Of a stretch of 64,000 nt of DNA, positions 55,691 to 64,000 are shown piece by piece; the first letter of the stretch is position 1, and every line of letters starts with the position of its first letter. The position numbers were made by a program, and so were the translations under genes. The DNA is taken from positions 5,611,501 to 5,675,500 of the forward strand of contig NZ_PJMS01000001.1 of assembly GCF_002846555.1 (NCBI RefSeq), written 5' to 3'. This DNA comes from Aquimarina sp. MAR_2010_214. GTDB lineage: Bacteria; Bacteroidota; Bacteroidia; Flavobacteriales; Flavobacteriaceae. Below the pieces are notes generated by a model that worked only from the letters and a program-made list of their open reading frames with translations, was not told the DNA's origin and did not search any database.

Positions 55691-56764
55691 TTATCTTACT
55701 TTCTCTCTAACAGGTACGGGTATAATCCAACCATGCTTATCTTCTCTTTTCTGAACTTTAATCTCATCCAAAGTATCCTTCATATCCTGGCTTACTGGGT
55801 TTGTATCGGGTAATGTGATCAATTCTTCATTATACCCAATAGCTTCAACCATAGCGATAGCAACAGCTGTACCTGTCCCAAAAGCCTCTTCTAATTTTCC
55901 TTCTTTCGAATATGCAATAACCTCATCGATCGTAATCGGACGTTCTTCTACCTCAAAACCTTTATCTTTAAGTAAAGTGATCACACTATCTCTTGTAATT
56001 CCTTTTAAAATAGAACCATTGGTACTCGGAGTAATAAATTTACCCTCTACTTTAAAGAAAATATTCATCGTTCCTACTTCCTGGATATACTTATGCTCAT
56101 TGGCATCCAACCACAATACTTGGTCATACCCTTTGGCTTTGGCTTTTTCGGTAGGTAGAATCGCTGCTGCATAATTTCCTGCTGCTTTTGCTTCTCCTGT
56201 TCCTCCATCTGCCGCTCTTATATATTCGGTTTCAGCATATAATCTGATTTTTTTAGTAAAGAACGGACCTGCAGGAGAACAGATTACAATAAACTTATAA
56301 CTTGATGCTGCTCGCATCCCGATAAAAGGTTCATCTGCATACATAAATGGGCGTAAATACAATGCGCTTCCATCTTGTGGTGGTATCCATCCTTGCTCTA
56401 TTCCTACAATCTGCTTTACTGCCTCTACAAAAAGCTCTTCGGGTACAGAAGGCATTCCCATTCTTGCTGCACTATGATTAAATCGTTTTGCATTTTCTTC
56501 TGGTCTAAATAACAACGGAGTATTATCATTACCTACTGTTGCTTTCATTCCCTCAAAAATTGCTTGCCCATAATGCAAAGCCATTGCTGCAGGATGCGTA
56601 GGAATTAATGCTAACGGTTCGATTCGTGGGTTTTGCCAAGCTCCATCTTCATAATCACAGATAAACATATGATCGGTAAAGGCTTTTCCCAAAGGAATAG
56701 TAGAAAAATCAATATCCTTTAATTTTGAATCTGAGGTTGTTGTAATTTTGATTTTTTGCTCCAT
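55691..56764 (-). CDS. ilvE: Branched-chain amino acid aminotransferase
   Basis: About 357 residues from the ATG at 56764 (MEQKIKIT); the 7-residue upstream extension is not conserved. Fold-type IV PLP enzyme: the lysine in GEAKAAGNYAAAILP binds PLP, and ILKGITRDSVITLL marks the cofactor phosphate site. Interconverts Val, Leu and Ile with their 2-oxo acids, the substrates of the E1/E2 complex encoded on either side. Confidence 0.95.
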   Translation of the reverse strand: MEQKIKITTTSDSKLKDIDFSTIPLGKAFTDHMFICDYEDGAWQNPRIEPLALIPTHPAAMALHYGQAIFEGMKATVGNDNTPLLFRPEENAKRFNHSAARMGMPSVPEELFVEAVKQIVGIEQGWIPPQDGSALYLRPFMYADEPFIGMRAASSYKFIVICSPAGPFFTKKIRLYAETEYIRAADGGTGEAKAAGNYAAAILPTEKAKAKGYDQVLWLDANEHKYIQEVGTMNIFFKVEGKFITPSTNGSILKGITRDSVITLLKDKGFEVEERPITIDEVIAYSKEGKLEEAFGTGTAVAIAMVEAIGYNEELITLPDTNPVSQDMKDTLDEIKVQKREDKHGWIIPVPVREKVR

Positions 56765-56847
56765 TAGTATTAGTTTTGGGCACATCCCAGTGGGTCGGGC
56801 TATTCGCGCTACATGGTAGCCAGCTTCTATCCCTTGTGCATTTATTA

Positions 56848-58155
56848 TTATATTTCTCTATTTATATCAAAAGCTTCCAATTCATCACCTACTTTACGTA
56901 AAAATGACCCTCCTAAAAACCCATCTACTACTCTATGATCAAAAGACAATGACAAATACATCATACTCCTAATTGCAATTTCGTCTCCTTTTTCTGTAGT
57001 AATTACTTCGGGTCTTTTCTTAATAATCCCTAAAGCAAGAATAGCAACTTCGGGTTGATTAATGATTGGTGTTCCCATTAAACTACCAAAGGTTCCTACA
57101 TTAGAAATAGTAAAAGTACTCCCTTGTATTTCGTCTGGTTTTAAGGCATTATTTCTTGCGCTATTAGCTAGGTGATTTACACGTTTAGCTAATCCAAGTA
57201 AGTTTTTCTCATCAGCATTTTTAACTACCGGAACGATTAAATTACCATTAGGCAGTGCAGTTGCCATACCAACATTAATATCGCTATGTACCACAATCTT
57301 CTTGTCATCTACAGAAACATTAATCATCGGGTATTCCTGAATTGCCTTAGCAACAGCTTCTACAAAAATTGGAGTGAATGTTAATTTCTCTCCATGTTTT
57401 TCCTTAAACTTTACCTTTACTTCATTTCTCCAATTCACAATGTTAGTTACATCAACTTCAATATAACTGGTTACGTGAGGTGAAGTATGCTTAGAATACA
57501 CCATATGATCTGCGATCATTTTTCGCATACGATCCATTTCTACAATACGATCTTTTCCTTCTACAAAAGAGATTAGAGGTGCATTGTAAGTTGATTTTGG
57601 TGCTTGTGGTTGTGGTCTGCTTGGTAAAGGATATTTTCTGTTTTTCAGGTAATGCATCACATCACTCTTACGTATACGACCATCTACTCCTGTACCAGCA
57701 ATACTTTGTAGTTCTTCTATGGTTATATTTTCTTTTTGAGCAATACTAATGATTAAAGGAGATAAAAAACCATCGTTTTCTCCTGTATTTAGAGTTTTGA
57801 ACTCAGAATTACTTGCTTTTCTTGATTCAGAATTAGCCAATGGTTCCTGAGTTTTTTGTGATTTTTCAGTCGTTTTTGACTTTTCAGGTTTTTGGCTCAG
57901 TGTTACAGATGTTGCATCTGCATCAATTACGGCAATTACCTGTCCTATTTCTACTACTTCATTAGGTTGGTAACGTATTTCTGTAATCACTCCATTACAA
58001 GGAGAAGGAACCTCAGAATCTACTTTATCTGTAGCTACTTCTAAAATCGTCTCATCCTCTTCTACTGTATCACCTACATTCTTTAACCAGTTAAGAATGG
58101 TAGCCTCTGATATACTTTCACCCATTTTGGGCATTTTTAATTCTACTGTCGACAT
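56848..58155 (-). CDS. Dihydrolipoamide acyltransferase E2 (branched-chain type)
   Basis: 435 residues. Lipoyl domain (about 3-78) with the modified lysine in EVATDKVDSEV; a Ser/Lys/Gln-rich linker; E3-binding domain (about 130-165, TGVDGRIRKSDVMHYL); catalytic domain (about 205-430) with the active-site HRVVDG motif near the end. Takes acyl groups from the fused E1 two genes downstream. E3 is not in the window. Confidence 0.94.
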   Translation of the reverse strand: MSTVELKMPKMGESISEATILNWLKNVGDTVEEDETILEVATDKVDSEVPSPCNGVITEIRYQPNEVVEIGQVIAVIDADATSVTLSQKPEKSKTTEKSQKTQEPLANSESRKASNSEFKTLNTGENDGFLSPLIISIAQKENITIEELQSIAGTGVDGRIRKSDVMHYLKNRKYPLPSRPQPQAPKSTYNAPLISFVEGKDRIVEMDRMRKMIADHMVYSKHTSPHVTSYIEVDVTNIVNWRNEVKVKFKEKHGEKLTFTPIFVEAVAKAIQEYPMINVSVDDKKIVVHSDINVGMATALPNGNLIVPVVKNADEKNLLGLAKRVNHLANSARNNALKPDEIQGSTFTISNVGTFGSLMGTPIINQPEVAILALGIIKKRPEVITTEKGDEIAIRSMMYLSLSFDHRVVDGFLGGSFLRKVGDELEAFDINREI

Positions 58156-58278
58156 TTTGGTTAACTAATGTTTGTTAGTTTATTGTTTGTAATATATTAA
58201 TTTTAATTCGTTTATGTTACATTTCGACAACACTTCGACAAGCTCAGTGTGGCAGCTCCATGTGACACTCGTAATTAC
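58156..58278. repeat. REP-like repeat CTTCGACAAGCTCAG between E2 and paaY
   Basis: TTCGACAACACTTCGACAAGCTCAGTGTGGC around 58223-58253 (given over 20 bases only as position: core 58232-58247). The same core occurs at 60400-60416 and 60436-60452 and, diverged, at 55598-55612 and 55660-55674. Confidence 0.6.
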
Positions 58279-58875
58279 CTATTTTCGCTTAAACTCTTCC
58301 AGCGTTTTATAAAATGCTTCTTGTTTGGTTCTATCTTTCGAAACCTCTCTTAAAGGTTCTACTTCTTTAAGTGACTCATAACAATCTGCAGGTAATTGCT
58401 GATACAACTTTGTTCCTTTTGTTTTCCAGGCTATCATTTCATCACTCACTTCTTTAATTACCTTCGCTGGATTACCAACAATCAAACTTCGTTTTGGAAA
58501 AACTGTATTTGCTTTCACAAAAGACATTGCCCCTACTATACATTCATCTCCAATTTCTGCATCATCCATAATCACAGTATTCATCCCAATTAGACAATTA
58601 CGGCCCAAATTTGCTCCATGAATCACTGCTCCGTGTCCTACATGTGCACTTTCTTTGAGCACAATAGATTTACCCGGAAACATATGTACCGTACAATTTT
58701 CTTGTACATTAACTCCATCTTCAAGGATAATCTCTCCCCAATCTCCACGTATCGCGGCTCCTGGTCCGATGTAACAGTTTTTACCAATAATAACATTACC
58801 GGTTACTGCTGCTAATGGATGCACAAAACTACTTTCGTGTACTACGGGTATATATCCTTTAAAGCTGTAAATCAT
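58279..58875 (-). CDS. paaY: PaaY-type gamma-carbonic-anhydrase-fold thioesterase
   Basis: 198 residues of left-handed beta-helix hexapeptide repeats (VIIGKNCYIGPGAAIRGDWG and so on). Three histidines (NCTVHMFPG, HVGHGAVIHG) would bind the trimer-interface metal. The length (about 198) and C-terminal helix match PaaY, which hydrolyses stalled CoA thioesters in phenylacetate degradation. The crotonase, PaaZ and thiolase genes upstream on the same strand support this. Plain gamma-carbonic anhydrase relatives are about 25 residues shorter. Confidence 0.88.
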   Translation of the reverse strand: MIYSFKGYIPVVHESSFVHPLAAVTGNVIIGKNCYIGPGAAIRGDWGEIILEDGVNVQENCTVHMFPGKSIVLKESAHVGHGAVIHGANLGRNCLIGMNTVIMDDAEIGDECIVGAMSFVKANTVFPKRSLIVGNPAKVIKEVSDEMIAWKTKGTKLYQQLPADCYESLKEVEPLREVSKDRTKQEAFYKTLEEFKRK

Positions 58876-58876
58876 T

Positions 58877-58978
58877 ATTAAATATCAAATTATAAATGTA
58901 AAATCTAAAAGTTTAAAGTAATCAGCAATTCTAGTAAAACTTTATCATTTAAAATTTTACATTTTTCGGTTTTGCTGT
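58877..58978. repeat. Intergenic repeat copy 1, upstream of paaY
   Basis: Carries TAAATGTAAAATCTAAAAG (about 58890-58908), AACTTTATCATTTA and ATTTTACATTTTTCGG (about 58960-58975). The ends AAATGTAAAAT/ATTTTACATTT are inverted. The same elements in the same order occur at 60228-60310. Confidence 0.65.
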
Positions 58979-58985
58979 TTATATT

Positions 58986-59353
58986 CTATTTCATATTTGA
59001 TGTTTTTATACTAGTAGTAAAAATTGCAACCAATTCTTTACATTCTTGTATAATAACATTAAACTTCTCATGATCTTTTATTAGTTCTGCTTCATTTAAT
59101 ACCTGCAAATTAACTTGTGATTCTCTTAACTCTTTCCTTTCAGACATATTTTCATTTTATGAACAAAATCTCTTCTTGATTCTGCGCTTTGTGCTTCACC
59201 ATAATTTAAAGCAGAAGAAGTAGAGGAACGAATTAATTGTTTAGTCAAATGCTCTGATGCAAAACTTTTATTCAAAGCATTTGTACTAAGAATAATGCTC
59301 GCTGAAAATTTCACCAATCGCTCTTGTAAATCATATTTTTGAGTCGTTTTCAC
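58986..59353 (-). pseudogene. Four-helix-bundle (S23-type) protein gene, frameshifted
   Basis: The first 75 codons (59353 to 59126) encode the typical N-terminal part of a four-helix-bundle protein of the 23S-rRNA-intervening-sequence family, ending prematurely at KMKICLKGKS. Five extra bases at about 59141-59145 explain this; without them the frame continues LKELRESQVNLQV to a stop at 58986-58988, giving the expected length of about 120 residues. A repeated AAAGGAAAGAG at the break suggests slippage. Confidence 0.7.
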
Positions 59354-59459
59354 TTTCAGTTTCTTCTTAAATTACCTCATTAGGTCTATTTATCATTATA
59401 TAGATATACCACATTTTCATCCTCAATTAGCAATAGATTCCTGCCTCCAAAGGAATTTG

Positions 59460-60212
59460 TTATTTAAATCGTTTCAATGTTTCTTTTGTAAAGTCACTTA
59501 GCACCAATCTTCCGCTAATTACGGCTCTATCTGCCAAAAGTGTATCCCAATCCTCTGTTCCTTTCCAAAATGCTTGTTTCATATCCTTCATTGCCTCTGG
59601 ATTGTAGGTGCATAAATGTTCTGCAAAAGCTTTTACTTCAGCATCTAATGTTTCTATATCTTCAAAAACTTTGGTAAATAACCCTTTATCTCTAGCCCAT
59701 TCTGCATCATAAAATGAATTGGCATCAATCGCTATTTGTGTCATAGCAGACAATCCAATTTTACGTTCTACTGCAGGTCCTACTACAAATGGTCCTATAC
59801 CAACATTAAGTTCACTTAATTTTATGGCCGCATATTTTGTTGCCATACAATAGTCGGTTGCAGAAGCTAATCCAACTCCACCACCAACAGTTTTTCCTTG
59901 TACTCGCCCAATAACAAATTTTGGACATTTACGCATAGCATTGATCACATTGGCAAAACCAGAGAAAAATACTTTTCCGGTTTCGGCATCATTAATATTG
60001 ATCAATTCTTTAAAACTGGCTCCGGCACAAAACGTTCTGTCTCTTCCACTTTTTAATACAATTACCTTGATGTCATCATTATTACCAGCATCAGTAATTG
60101 TTTGAGCAAGCTTAGCCAAAATATCTCCTGGCAAAGAGTTATGAGCAGGATGAAAAAACTCAATGGTTCCTACCTGATTTTCTATGTTTATGTTTACGTA
60201 TGGTTGTGTCAA
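59460..60212 (-). CDS. Enoyl-CoA hydratase/isomerase family protein of the phenylacetate cluster
   Basis: About 250 residues. Crotonase fold: oxyanion-hole segments RTFCAGASFKEL (about 62-73) and KTVGGGVGLASA (about 106-117), with the glutamate in LSELNVGIGP in the place of the second catalytic acid. Placed between paaY and paaZ, so PaaF- or PaaG-like; which one cannot be settled. No ATG start exists: TTG at 60212 (TQPYVNINIEN) is preferred over TTG at 60224, which lies in repeat-derived sequence. Confidence 0.88.
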   Translation of the reverse strand: MTQPYVNINIENQVGTIEFFHPAHNSLPGDILAKLAQTITDAGNNDDIKVIVLKSGRDRTFCAGASFKELININDAETGKVFFSGFANVINAMRKCPKFVIGRVQGKTVGGGVGLASATDYCMATKYAAIKLSELNVGIGPFVVGPAVERKIGLSAMTQIAIDANSFYDAEWARDKGLFTKVFEDIETLDAEVKAFAEHLCTYNPEAMKDMKQAFWKGTEDWDTLLADRAVISGRLVLSDFTKETLKRFK

Positions 60213-60227
60213 AATAAATATCAATTT

Positions 60228-60310
60228 TTAAATGTAAAATCTAAAAGTCTAAAGTAGATAGCATTGCTTTACAACTTTATCATTTACTATTTTACATTTT
60301 TCGGTTTTAC
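60228..60310. repeat. Intergenic repeat copy 2, upstream of crotonase gene
   Basis: Same elements as 58877-58978: AAATGTAAAATCTAAAAGT, then TAAAGTA, AACTTTATCATTTA and ATTTTACATTTTTCGG. Again directly upstream of a minus-strand paa gene start. CATTTTTCGGTTTTAGC at 60467-60483 is a further fragment. Confidence 0.65.
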
Positions 60311-60395
60311 ATTATATCTCAATCTTGGATTCCAGCCTTTAGTTTATCCTGAGCTAAGTCGGAAGACTGGAATGACAATCTAATTTATTTCTTCT

Positions 60396-60457
60396 GTCAC
60401 ACTGAGCTTGTCGAAGTGCATTCTAACATAAACTCCCTTCGACAAGCTCAGGATGAC
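60396..60457. repeat. Inverted pair of CTGAGCTTGTCGAAG repeats
   Basis: TGTCA-CTGAGCTTGTCGAAG on the left and its complement on the right, separated by about 20 bases: a large potential hairpin in the gap between PaaZ and crotonase genes. The type is widespread between genes in Bacteroidota. Confidence 0.65.
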
Positions 60458-60504
60458 ATTCGTTTTCATTTTTCGGTTTTAGCATCACTCCCACTTCACG
60501 GGAA

Positions 60505-60543
60505 TTTTGATCAATTTAATCCAATAGGTTAAATTGATCAAAA
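60505..60543. terminator. Palindrome overlapping the paaZ stop codon
   Basis: TTTTGATCAATTTAA (60505-60519) and TTAAATTGATCAAAA (60529-60543): perfect 15-bp arms with a 9-base loop. The stop codon at 60516-60518 lies inside. Terminator-like, with T4 at the minus-strand 3' end. Confidence 0.6.
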
Positions 60544-63017
60544 TGATGATTTAAATGTTTTCTTTCTAACAGATACCATTCATATTTGTTCAACTCTCCG
60601 AAAACAATATTTTTTAGTATTGCATCTGGATTTTCCTTAAAATATGTTTTATACACTTCTCTTTCTTCGTTCAACTTTGTTACGGCTGTTTCAAGATCAG
60701 GATGCTTTAGCTCTTCTAACTCTCCTTTTTTAAGTAATGGAAAGTCTGTGTTTTTAGGAAAAGCTTCATAATTATATAAACTATTATGTACTTTATCCAG
60801 AATCTTCTCTGGCGTTGCAATCTCAAAATCCTGAATTTCTCCAGAAGCAATTTTGTATGTATACTCCAGATGTTCAACCATATGTTGGGGTGTCATGATT
60901 CCCCATTTTGGTTTAGCATCTGTGGTTAGCTTATGTAAGCATTCCTTAATTTTTGCTTCAGTCATTTCTACAAGAGAGGTTTGTTTTTTCTGCACCATCG
61001 TTAAAATGGTAGCAATAGCTACCAACTCGTCTTCAGTATCAAAAACCTCTACAAACCATTTTACAATTCCGCTAGGATGCTCTGCACTTGCAACATCACG
61101 ATCTACTTTTTCTTTACAGGTTAGTCTAACATATACTGTGTCATTATGATAGATCGGTCTTAAAAATCTACATTCTTCTAATCCATAATTTGCTGCTACC
61201 GGACCTTTATTAGGATACACAAACAAACCTGCTGCGGCTGCAAGGATAAAATATCCATGGGCAGTACGTTTTTCAAAAATACTTCCGTCTAAGGATGTTA
61301 TATCTGTATGCGCATAGAAGTGATCCCAGGTAAGGTTTGCAAAACCAATGATATCTGTATCAGTTACTGTACGTTTATGAGTTTTTAGTGACATCCCAGG
61401 CTCAATATCCTCCCAATGATATGAGAACGGATGATTCTCTGATTCTTTATATGCAGCATTAGCCTGATATATACCTGTTACTTCTGTAAGTGTTGTTGGT
61501 GTTCCTTGGATAGCACAACGTTGCATAAAATGCTTGATTCCTCGCATTCCCCCCATTTCTTCACCACCACCAGCACGTCCTGGGCCTCCATGTGTAAGCA
61601 ATGGTAACGGCGAACCATGACCAGTACTCTGTTTTGCATTTTCTCGATTACCAACTAGGATACGACCATGATGAGAAGCTGCTTCTACTATATATTCTTT
61701 GGCTATTTTATCATCATATGTAAAAATAGAAGATACCAATGATCCTTTACCCATTTGAGATAATGTAATAGCATCCTCAAGAGTATCATAAGGCATAATG
61801 GTTGCAACCGGCCCGAATGCTTCAATAGTATGAGCGTTTGTATTTTTGAACGGATGATCTTCTCTCATCAAAATCGGACTCACGAATGCTCCTTTTTGAG
61901 CATCAGCTCCAACTGTTTCAAGTGTATCTAAATCACCATATACCATCTGAGCAGTTTTGGCTATTTCGGAGATATTATTCTTAAAACTTTCTACTTGTTG
62001 TTGACTTGCCAAAGCACCCATTCGTACTTCTTTCAATCTTGGGTCTCCAACAGTAACCTTATCTAACTGTTGACCTAAAGCAATCTGCACATCTTCGATA
62101 AGATCAGAAGGTACTATAATCCTACGTATGGCGGTACATTTCTGACCGCATTTTACAGTCATTTCTTTTCTAACTTCTTTGACAAACAAGTCAAACTCTG
62201 GTGTACCTGGCACAGCATCTTTTCCTAGCACCGAAGCATTTAATGAATCTGCTTCCATAGTAAAAGGAACAGATTCTTCTACTAATCTTGGATGCGCTTT
62301 CAGCATTCTTCCTGTATGTGCAGAACCTGTAAAAGTTACTACATCCTGAGATTCTACTGTATCCAAAATAGTTTTAGTCATTCCGCTAAGAAGCTGCAAT
62401 GCTCCTACTGGCAATATTCCTGAATCTATAATTACTCGTACTACTGCTTCAGTTAAATATGCGGTTTGTGGTCCTGGTAGTACTACTGCAGGAACTCCTG
62501 CCATCCAATTAACAGCACATTTCTCTAACATTCCCCAAATAGGGAAATTAAAAGCGTTGATATGTACTGCAACTCCTCTTTTAGGTACCAAAATATGATG
62601 TGCCATAAATCGTCCGCCTTTAGACAAATCTATAGGATCTCCTTCTACATGGTAAGGTTGATTAGGGAATAGTTTTCGTAATGATGCGTTGGCAAAAAGA
62701 TTACCAAAACCTCCTTCGATATCAATCCAACTATCTACTCGGGTTGCTCCTGTACGGTAGCTTAGTTCATAAAATTCTTCTTTCCGTTTGGTGAGATACA
62801 ATGCTAGTTTTTTAAGCATATTACCACGTTGTTGAAAAGTCATTTTTCGAAGAATTTCTCCTCCTTTGGTTCTTCCGTATTGTAATACCTCGGGGATATC
62901 TAGTCCTTCTGTTGAAGACATACCGATAACTTCACCTGTTATGGCATCGTGCATTACGATTCCATCTCCAGAACCCGAAGTCCATTTTCCGTTTATGTAG
63001 CTTTCTAGTTTTTTCAT
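60516..63017 (-). CDS. paaZ: PaaZ bifunctional protein with extra C-terminal domain
   Basis: 833 residues. N-terminal aldehyde dehydrogenase (1-525) with Glu255 (MEADSLN) and Cys294 (GQKCTAIRR); MaoC-type hydratase (about 545-680) with Asp and His in YAHTDITS...RTAHGYF. E. coli PaaZ, which opens oxepin-CoA and oxidises the aldehyde, ends near 681. Here about 150 more residues follow, resembling DUF1569/DinB-like helices (WGIMTPQHMVEHLEYTY near 715-731). Three bases separate it from the thiolase gene; same operon. Confidence 0.93.
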   Translation of the reverse strand: MKKLESYINGKWTSGSGDGIVMHDAITGEVIGMSSTEGLDIPEVLQYGRTKGGEILRKMTFQQRGNMLKKLALYLTKRKEEFYELSYRTGATRVDSWIDIEGGFGNLFANASLRKLFPNQPYHVEGDPIDLSKGGRFMAHHILVPKRGVAVHINAFNFPIWGMLEKCAVNWMAGVPAVVLPGPQTAYLTEAVVRVIIDSGILPVGALQLLSGMTKTILDTVESQDVVTFTGSAHTGRMLKAHPRLVEESVPFTMEADSLNASVLGKDAVPGTPEFDLFVKEVRKEMTVKCGQKCTAIRRIIVPSDLIEDVQIALGQQLDKVTVGDPRLKEVRMGALASQQQVESFKNNISEIAKTAQMVYGDLDTLETVGADAQKGAFVSPILMREDHPFKNTNAHTIEAFGPVATIMPYDTLEDAITLSQMGKGSLVSSIFTYDDKIAKEYIVEAASHHGRILVGNRENAKQSTGHGSPLPLLTHGGPGRAGGGEEMGGMRGIKHFMQRCAIQGTPTTLTEVTGIYQANAAYKESENHPFSYHWEDIEPGMSLKTHKRTVTDTDIIGFANLTWDHFYAHTDITSLDGSIFEKRTAHGYFILAAAAGLFVYPNKGPVAANYGLEECRFLRPIYHNDTVYVRLTCKEKVDRDVASAEHPSGIVKWFVEVFDTEDELVAIATILTMVQKKQTSLVEMTEAKIKECLHKLTTDAKPKWGIMTPQHMVEHLEYTYKIASGEIQDFEIATPEKILDKVHNSLYNYEAFPKNTDFPLLKKGELEELKHPDLETAVTKLNEEREVYKTYFKENPDAILKNIVFGELNKYEWYLLERKHLNHHFDQFNLLD

Positions 63018-63020
63018 AAA

Positions 63021-64000
63021 TCAGATATTTGTATTTTCAATTACACAAGCATACCCTTGACCTACTCCCACGCACATTGTAATTAGAGCATATCGTTTAT
63101 TTTGTTGTTGTAATTCTAAAGCTGCAGAATATGCAATCCTAGCACCAGTCACTCCTAATGGGTGTCCTATTGCAATAGATCCCCCGTTAGGGTTTATTCT
63201 AGAATCGTCATCTGCTAATCCCCATTCTCGTATACATGCCAATGCTTGTGAAGCAAAAGCTTCATTAAGCTCTATAACATCAATATCATCCATTGTAATT
63301 CCGGCTTTCTCTAACGCCTTATTAGATGCCTTAACAGGGCCAATTCCCATAATTCTGGGTTCTACTCCCACTACTGCAGAACTTACTATTCTGGCCAGTG
63401 GTTTTAAGTTATATTTTTTTACTGCGTCTTCTGATGCTATAATAGTAGCTGCTGCTCCATCATTTAGTCCTGAAGAGTTTCCTGCAGTTACACTTCCTTC
63501 TTTTTTAAAGGCCGGGCGTAATTTTGCTAATACCTCTTTGGTAGTTGTTGGTTTTACAAACTCATCATCAGAAAACAGAATTGGATCTTTTTTACGTTGC
63601 GGAATTTCGACTGTAGTAATTTCTTTAGCTAGTCTCCCGGATTTCTGGGCATTGGTCGCTTTCATCTGACTCCAATATGCAAAAGTATCCTGATCTTCTC
63701 TTGAGATATTATATTTCTCTACCAGATTCTCTGCAGTATTCCCCATACCGTCTGTACCGTATAGGTCATGCATTTTTTGATTTACAAATCGCCATCCAAA
63801 ACTAGAATCATACATTTTAGAATCATTACCATAGGCTGATGATGGTTTTGCAATTACGTATGGACCACGTGTCATATTTTCTACTCCTCCCGAAATAAAC
63901 AGATCACCATCTCCTGCTTTTATTGCTCTATTTGCATGGATTATCGCAGACAGTCCCGAGCTACATAAACGATTTACCGTTTCTCCCGGAACGGTAAAAG
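63021..64000 (-). CDS. paaJ: Acetyl-CoA acyltransferase (thiolase), N-terminus beyond window edge
   Basis: About 326 codons visible; the frame remains open through the right edge, so the N-terminus is missing and the ATG at 63875 is internal. The acyl-binding cysteine is in VNRLCSSGLSAI (codons near 63950); the C-terminal GGSIAIGHPLGVTGAR and CVGVGQGYA motifs hold the catalytic His and Cys. Together with PaaZ, crotonase and PaaY this is most likely the 3-oxoadipyl-CoA thiolase of phenylacetate degradation; general beta-oxidation thiolase is the alternative. Confidence 0.9.
   Translation of the reverse strand, partial: FTVPGETVNRLCSSGLSAIIHANRAIKAGDGDLFISGGVENMTRGPYVIAKPSSAYGNDSKMYDSSFGWRFVNQKMHDLYGTDGMGNTAENLVEKYNISREDQDTFAYWSQMKATNAQKSGRLAKEITTVEIPQRKKDPILFSDDEFVKPTTTKEVLAKLRPAFKKEGSVTAGNSSGLNDGAAATIIASEDAVKKYNLKPLARIVSSAVVGVEPRIMGIGPVKASNKALEKAGITMDDIDVIELNEAFASQALACIREWGLADDDSRINPNGGSIAIGHPLGVTGARIAYSAALELQQQNKRYALITMCVGVGQGYACVIENTNI

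Noticed and set aside
1..64000. CRISPR arrays, tRNA and rRNA genes
   Set aside because: No regularly spaced repeats and no recognisable tRNA or rRNA stretches were seen on either strand.

Overview
The window comes from a low-GC marine-type member of the Bacteroidota, most likely family Flavobacteriaceae. The evidence is a SusC/SusD pair with FecR and an ECF sigma factor, a type IX secretion C-terminal domain, DUF3078, DUF5690 and DUF2721 proteins, a fused branched-chain keto-acid dehydrogenase E1, and promoters of the TTG-N19-TAnnTTTG class. An Aquimarina-like genus is a guess; no rRNA or tRNA is present to place it.

Positions 1-6420 are an accessory region. Four minus-strand genes (alpha/beta hydrolase, LRR/EF-hand protein, 131-aa repeat protein, DUF4365-TPR protein) are separated by imperfect palindromes that resemble integron attC sites. 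An IS481-type element sits beside one of these sites. No integron integrase is visible. ssb, an OmpW-type porin, a U32 RNA-hydroxylation protein and a ferredoxin follow.

Positions 9.7-16.2 kb hold tyrosine catabolism (hppD-hmgA), an XRE-cupin regulator, and a three-gene operon that looks like phosphonate catabolism (DUF5690 carrier, TIGR03364 FAD oxidoreductase, phosphonatase-like HAD hydrolase). The operon promoter carries two TTTAC-N5-GTAAA palindromes, and a near-copy precedes the XRE gene. Positions 16.8-19.7 kb hold a Rieske-FMN glutamate-synthase-like fusion, an unknown protein and a DUF2721 membrane protein. Two Crp/Fnr paralogues, a DUF3078 protein, and a SulP transporter with a beta-carbonic anhydrase follow.

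Positions 26.5-29.6 kb hold a two-component system divergent from an unknown membrane protein whose promoter has an FNR-like box. A related promoter at 36.4 kb has been cut by an intact IS1595 element. Between them lies a 1982-aa secreted subtilase/purple-acid-phosphatase fusion with a type IX secretion signal. Positions 37.5-40.4 kb contain several very small genes with their own promoters and terminators, plus a bile-acid:sodium-symporter-family protein.

Positions 40.4-49.6 kb are a polysaccharide utilisation locus (SusD, SusC with STN domain, FecR, ECF sigma, GH3 beta-glucosidase). A membrane protein, a GH25 lysozyme lipoprotein and a class-C beta-lactamase-like hydrolase follow on the plus strand. 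From 53.4 kb to the end come branched-chain amino-acid catabolism (fused E1, IlvE, E2) and a phenylacetate degradation cluster (PaaY, crotonase, PaaZ, thiolase). This part is interspersed with short palindromic repeats and a frameshifted four-helix-bundle gene.
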